NCBI GenBank assembly: GCA_900553135.1
Contig: USCO01000086.1
Coordinates: forward strand, 1-9,241
Direction of reading: 5' to 3'
Length of the DNA: 9,241 nucleotides
From: an uncultured Eubacteriales bacterium
GTDB lineage: Bacteria; Bacillota; Clostridia; Oscillospirales; Oscillospiraceae
Shown: piece after piece, positions 6,236 to 9,241 of the stretch
Layout of the letters: every line of letters begins with the position of its first letter
Position numbering within the stretch: position 1 is the stretch's first letter
Notes under the pieces: generated by a model
Told to the model about the DNA's origin: nothing
What the model saw: only the letters and a program-made list of their open reading frames with translations
Database searches by the model: none
Made by a program: the position numbers and the translations under genes

Positions 6236-7543
6236 CTCGATGTCCAGCAGATCCCAGGCGGTTTGGTGGATGATGTCTTTCATCTCCATTCCCTCGATGG
6301 AGAAGGATGCGGTGGGCTCGCCCAATACCCCCTGGAAGGAGCCGTCCTGGCCCCGGGACAGGACGATCAGGGAGCGCTGGGGAGCGGGCGTCCACTGGCC
6401 GGATAAGAACTGGCTGGTTTGAATCCAAAAGGCTACGCCGGTGGTCTCATAGAGAAGGGCTTCTCCGGCATAAGTGACAGAATCCAAGGCCATGTCCCCC
6501 TCCTGGGGGTCCGCGGGCAGGTCAGAGAGCCAGTAAGTGTTGTGGAAGGGATCGGCCTGTTGGTAATAGGTGAGGATCTGTTCATCCCGAAGTGCGGTGT
6601 CGGCAGCTTGCGGGGCCCAGTCGGAGGTGGGGGCAAAGCCGCCCTCCGGCTCCCCGCCACTGAAATACCACTGCCGCCACAGGGGCGGGTCCAGGTCCAC
6701 GCATTCCTCCGCCGGGACCAGGGGCGGAAGGTCGGTGACGGCGTACTGGTCATAGAGGGTAAAGGCGCCCCCGGACCAAATATAAAGGTTGTCCGCGCCG
6801 CTGACGAAGTCGGACACGGCATCGTCCCGGTCGTCCACCCGGGCGGTGAGATAGAAAATGGGCTGGTCGTCCTCCCCCATGCGGAAGCCCTCCACCACTT
6901 GGTTCTGGATGCACAGGTCGGCTCCGGGGAGGTCCTGGTTCAAGGTGGGGTCATACTGGTCGGCCAGAGCCTGGCACAGGCTGTCCTCGGTCTGCCCGGC
7001 CAGGGTTAGGGCCTCTTCCAAAGTGACCTGCTGCCCGGTCTCCCGGTCCAGGACGAAGGAGGTGACGTGCCCGGTGTTCAGGTCGGTGTGAAAGACCTCC
7101 CGGAAGAGGACCAGGCTCCAATAGCGCTGAGTCTGGGTGGGATAGAGAAGACAGTGGTTTTCTCGGCTGGACAGGGAGGCGTCCAAGGTGCCATCCAGCA
7201 GGGGTTGGTACTCCTGTTTCAGCTGGGCCAGGGCCTGGTTGATGTCGGTCACGCCCTGAGGGGGCTGCGCTTCGGCGGACACGGCCAGGGCGGGGATCTC
7301 AATGTAGTTCCCCAGGGCGTCGTAATGCTGCACATCCATGACCAGGGACACAGCCGGTCCCCGGTTTTGGCAGGAGACCAGCCCCCCGCACAGGACGATG
7401 AGGAGCAGAATGGGCAGGAGAAGCAGCACCGGCGGACGGCGCTTCTTCCATTGGACGATGCTGCGGATGCGCTGCTCGGTCTCCCGGGCGGAGCCGGAGA
7501 GGCGGGGGGGGAAGGGGGGGCGGGGGGGAGAATTCATGGACAT
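5738..7543 (-). CDS. Membrane-anchored BlaR1-sensor-like paralogue, copy B (mosaic)
   Basis: This 601-residue protein begins MSMNSPPRPPFPPRLSGSARET. It has the shared basic linker, one membrane helix (~39-56) and LVSC (Cys58). The ORF is open up to 7657, but AAAGGAG lies 6 bases before the ATG at 7543 and the family linker begins there, so the upstream 38 codons, which overlap copy A, are discarded. Residues ~65-300 resemble copy A: YDALGNYIEIPAL, then INQALAQLKQEYQPLL, then FVLDRETGQQVTLEEAL. The last of these recalls the DUF4163/DUF3298 ectodomains of RsiV and PdaC (tentative). Residues 437-601 match copy C. B is thus an A-like front joined to a C-like back. Long C-runs lie in codons 5-13. 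It is spaced 34 bases from A and 15 from C. Function is unknown; an extracellular sensor or ligand-binding lipoprotein is inferred. Confidence 0.85.
   Translation of the reverse strand: MSMNSPPRPPFPPRLSGSARETEQRIRSIVQWKKRRPPVLLLLPILLLIVLCGGLVSCQNRGPAVSLVMDVQHYDALGNYIEIPALAVSAEAQPPQGVTDINQALAQLKQEYQPLLDGTLDASLSSRENHCLLYPTQTQRYWSLVLFREVFHTDLNTGHVTSFVLDRETGQQVTLEEALTLAGQTEDSLCQALADQYDPTLNQDLPGADLCIQNQVVEGFRMGEDDQPIFYLTARVDDRDDAVSDFVSGADNLYIWSGGAFTLYDQYAVTDLPPLVPAEECVDLDPPLWRQWYFSGGEPEGGFAPTSDWAPQAADTALRDEQILTYYQQADPFHNTYWLSDLPADPQEGDMALDSVTYAGEALLYETTGVAFWIQTSQFLSGQWTPAPQRSLIVLSRGQDGSFQGVLGEPTASFSIEGMEMKDIIHQTAWDLLDIEVCLFRDGYPNPIGPGNWYDLFNPAYVGEPEIQILDGWEPIYSEGSYWERWSVEGFIALCYYSADQDTFSVNTLDVTREDFFTPRGIRVGATRDQVLAAYPEALTGNYWDKYPDEPDMLSYIPSSKHDLNQVTDFSDLESPAFGPAILFFFEGDTLTQITLTNMFD
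7370..7543 (-). repeat. N-terminal linker/membrane module repeat, in copy B
   Basis: This encodes residues 1-58 of copy B. From SGSARETEQRIRSIVQWKKR through CGGLVSCQ it is almost identical to copy A in protein and DNA. The first 12 codons differ, being proline codons made of long C-runs. Confidence 0.9.
7504..7528 (+). repeat. G8/G7/G7 homopolymer cluster at the 5' end of copy B
   Basis: On the plus (template) strand there are runs of 8 (7504-7511), 7 (7514-7520) and 7 (7522-7528) G separated by only 1-2 bases. On the coding strand these are C-runs encoding PPRPPFPP. The cluster could fold as a G-quadruplex and is prone to slippage. Copies A and C have only short G-runs at the matching place. 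Confidence 0.85.
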
Positions 7544-7577
7544 GACGGGCTCCTTTCTCCAACGGTGAGATGGGAAC

Positions 7578-9140
7578 TCAGGGAAGATTACCCTCCCGCA
7601 GGGCCTGGGCGTTGCCCGAGGTGAGGGAATACCAGGAGATGGTTTGCTCCTGGGCACCCTCCAGCTGGCTGTCCAGCCAGGCCTGGTAGTCGGACTGATC
7701 CACCGGATGACTGTAATCCAGACCGTCGGGGGACATGATGTAGTAGACCATGCCCGTGTTGCTTACATCTGTTTCGGCGGGATAGGGGATGTTGTTCCAA
7801 AGCGGGTTGGTTTCTCCAAGGCTGCGGTCCCAGGCGTCTACCATCGCCGTCATCTCATAGCGGTCTGTTTGGGGATCGTAGCGGTATAGGGAGTAGGGCC
7901 AGAAGGATTCCCCCGCCATTCCCTGGTTGTGATGGGCGTATACCTGAATGAGACCGTTGTCGTAGAAGGTCAGGGTGGGAAATTCCAGCAGCTGGATGCC
8001 AAGGCTCCCGTCCTCCTGGTAGGAAAGAATGTAGGCGGACATGCCGGCGGTGTAAGTGTTGGAGCAGGAGAACAGCAGCTCCTGCCGTCCGTCGCCGTCC
8101 ACATCCTGCACGGCAAAGGAGTCCATGGACAGGTCTCCGTCAAAGGGCTCGTAGACCGCGCCGTCAGGGAAGGTGTAGGTGGAGAGCAGGGTGTTGACCG
8201 CGTCGGCAAAGGCATCTCGCTGGTCCTGGGTGAGCCCGGGGTTTTCTACCGGGGTGAAGCCCCCTTGGGGCGCTCCGCCCTCCTGGCTCCACTGATACCA
8301 CAGAGGCGGGTCGAAGAGCTGGAGCTCCTCCGGGGGAATGAGGGGAGCGGCGTTGGCAGCCAGGGGGTTATAGTGGGACCAGGTGCCCTGAGAATAAGTT
8401 AAAAGGTACTGCCAGGGGTCCAGAGAGGCAGTGTCCGGGGTCTTGAGCTGGGCCGGGCAGGAGAAATAGAAGTCCACGTCGCTGTCCTCCCGCAGGCGGA
8501 AGCCCTCCAGAGTGGGCTGCCCGGCGGTGAGCTGGGCGGCGGATTCCGGGGTTTTGGCCAGTTCATCGTTGAGAAAGACCTGGGCCTGCTGGGAGAGCGC
8601 CTCCAAAGTGGTCCCGGCCAGGTCCAGGGCTTCCTCCTGGGAGACCAGGCGGTCCTCCTTCCGGTCATAGACCAGGGTGAAGAGACTGCCGTCGCTGCCG
8701 TAGTCGGAGGAGCCCTGGTAAAACACCAGATTATAGCAGCGGTCCGTTACCGCGGGGAAGAAGAGACAGGTGGTTCCGCCGGGCTGTGACTGGGGGTCGG
8801 GGAGCAGGGGGGCGTACTGCTCCTTGAATTGAGCGAGGGCGTTGTTGACCTGCTGGGCGCCGGGGGAAAGCTCGCCCTGGGCGGTGAGCCGGGGAATTTC
8901 CACCATATTATTTTGGGTATCGTAATACTGCACATCCATGACCAGAGAAACATCAGTTCCCCGGCTCTGGCAGGAGACCAGACCGCCGCACAGGACGATG
9001 AGAAGCAGAGCGGTCAGGAGAAGCAGCACCGGGGGACGGCGCTTCTTCCATTGGACGATACTGCGGATGCGCTGCTCTGTCTCCCGGGCGGAGCCGGAGA
9101 GACGGGTGGTGAAGGGGGAGCGGGGCATGTGGGGACGCAT
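7578..9140 (-). CDS. Membrane-anchored BlaR1-sensor-like paralogue, copy A
   Basis: This 520-residue protein has a basic cytoplasmic linker (RLSGSARETEQRIRSIVQWKKRRPP, residues ~13-37), one membrane helix (~38-55) and LVSC (Cys57). The linker and helix resemble the segment that joins the M56 peptidase domain to the sensor in BlaR1-like receptors. The ectodomain begins like copy B (YDTQNNMVEIPRL, VNNALAQFKEQYAPLL, LVYDRKEDRLVSQEEALDLAG), tentatively a DUF4163/DUF3298-type region as in RsiV and PdaC. DVDGDGRQELLF at ~346-357 matches the calcium-loop pattern of FG-GAP/VCBS-like proteins. The C-terminus (WPYSLYRYDPQTDRYEM...) has no counterpart in B or C. AAAGGAG lies 7 bases before the ATG at 9140. 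It starts 21 bases after, and in frame with, the stop of the M56-like fragment. Function is unknown; a split-off sensor half is inferred. Confidence 0.87.
   Translation of the reverse strand: MRPHMPRSPFTTRLSGSARETEQRIRSIVQWKKRRPPVLLLLTALLLIVLCGGLVSCQSRGTDVSLVMDVQYYDTQNNMVEIPRLTAQGELSPGAQQVNNALAQFKEQYAPLLPDPQSQPGGTTCLFFPAVTDRCYNLVFYQGSSDYGSDGSLFTLVYDRKEDRLVSQEEALDLAGTTLEALSQQAQVFLNDELAKTPESAAQLTAGQPTLEGFRLREDSDVDFYFSCPAQLKTPDTASLDPWQYLLTYSQGTWSHYNPLAANAAPLIPPEELQLFDPPLWYQWSQEGGAPQGGFTPVENPGLTQDQRDAFADAVNTLLSTYTFPDGAVYEPFDGDLSMDSFAVQDVDGDGRQELLFSCSNTYTAGMSAYILSYQEDGSLGIQLLEFPTLTFYDNGLIQVYAHHNQGMAGESFWPYSLYRYDPQTDRYEMTAMVDAWDRSLGETNPLWNNIPYPAETDVSNTGMVYYIMSPDGLDYSHPVDQSDYQAWLDSQLEGAQEQTISWYSLTSGNAQALREGNLP
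8970..9140 (-). repeat. N-terminal linker/membrane module repeat, in copy A
   Basis: This encodes residues 1-57 of copy A. It pairs with 7370-7543 and 5549-5722. Conservation at the DNA level is highest over the SGSARETEQRIRSI codons, stronger than in most of the ectodomains, which points to recent duplication or gene conversion. Confidence 0.9.
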
Positions 9141-9161
9141 AAAGACGCTCCTTTCGGTCTG
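9141..9161 (-). promoter_or_regulatory. Ribosome binding site of copy A in a 21-base junction
   Basis: The minus strand carries AAAGGAG followed by CGTCTTT and ATG. The whole junction from the preceding TGA to this ATG is in frame, so it could be read through as QTERSVF, but the good ribosome site argues for separate translation. Confidence 0.65.
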
Positions 9162-9241
9162 TCAGCGCTGGGCGGCCTGGAGCCGCTCCACCGCCTGGAG
9201 GATGGTTTCTCCGTAAGCGGCGTGCTCCTCCCGGGGCAGGC
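9162..9241 (-). CDS. C-terminal end of a probable M56 (BlaR1-like) peptidase (partial, N-terminus beyond the window)
   Basis: Only the last ~26 codons are present, ending in TGA at 9162-9164. They read LPREEHAAYGETILQAVERL then QAAQR. In M56 metallopeptidases of the BlaR1/MecR1 type, the stretch after the HExxH site and the CDE motif typically reads like (E)xxAYGxTLLxxA, followed by a basic linker and the last membrane helix. Here the protein stops exactly where that linker would begin, and a gene starting with such a linker follows 21 bases later in the same frame. The catalytic motif is off the window, so the family is inferred from a short segment and the context. Confidence 0.55.
   Translation of the reverse strand, partial: LPREEHAAYGETILQAVERLQAAQR

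Noticed and set aside
7544..7657. A 38-codon N-terminal extension of copy B
   Set aside because: It overlaps the end of copy A. The family linker begins at the later ATG (7543), which has a well-placed AAAGGAG.
3710..9140. The tandem paralogues as a mobile element or phage tail/adhesin cassette
   Set aside because: No transposase, integrase, terminal repeats or target duplications are visible, and the conserved part is a membrane linker rather than a fibre or LPXTG anchor.
9162..9164. The in-frame TGA read as selenocysteine
   Set aside because: The downstream RNA offers only a 4-base stem with the ribosome site in its loop, and M56/BlaR1 linkers have no known selenocysteine position.

Overview
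This window reads as GC-rich chromosomal DNA of an anaerobic, butyrate-forming Clostridia bacterium. The gene content and protein style suggest the Oscillospiraceae (Flavonifractor, Intestinimonas or Lawsonibacter-like), but the genus is inference. Every supported gene lies on the minus strand, so the biological reading order runs from high to low coordinates. No tRNA, rRNA, CRISPR array, transposase, integrase or phage gene is visible.

Upstream block (9241 down to 3710). The window opens with the last residues of a protein that looks like the end of an M56-family (BlaR1/MecR1-type) membrane metallopeptidase. Three tandem, tightly spaced paralogous genes follow, called here copy A (520 aa), copy B (601 aa) and copy C (670 aa). 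All three start with nearly the same ~57-residue module: a basic cytoplasmic linker (SGSARETEQRIRSI), one membrane helix and a LVSC lipobox-like end. This module resembles the linker and last membrane helix that normally join the peptidase half of a BlaR1-like receptor to its extracellular sensor. The peptidase fragment and copy A are in the same reading frame, separated by a single TGA. The locus therefore looks like a BlaR1-type receptor split at the protease/sensor junction, with the sensor half present in three tandem copies carrying different, mosaic ectodomains. Copies A and B share their N-terminal ectodomain. B and C share a ~165-residue C-terminal domain. A ends in its own domain with a DxDGDG calcium-loop-like motif. 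A GC-rich hairpin follows copy C.

Intergenic region (3709 down to 3314). This 396-base gap holds the terminator of the sensor cluster, a good sigma-A-type promoter, a second hairpin with a U-tract, a near-perfect Rex operator, a 10-base long-range inverted repeat and a further small inverted repeat just before the next gene.

Downstream block (3313 down to 1). This is a compact operon, hbd-bcd-etfB-etfA, for the reductive part of butyryl-CoA formation. Hbd reduces acetoacetyl-CoA to 3-hydroxybutyryl-CoA. A crotonase (not in this window) would make crotonyl-CoA. The Bcd/EtfBA complex reduces that to butyryl-CoA, very likely with flavin-based electron bifurcation to ferredoxin. The Rex operator upstream fits control by the NADH/NAD+ ratio. 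etfA runs off the left edge. Thiolase and crotonase genes are not in the window.
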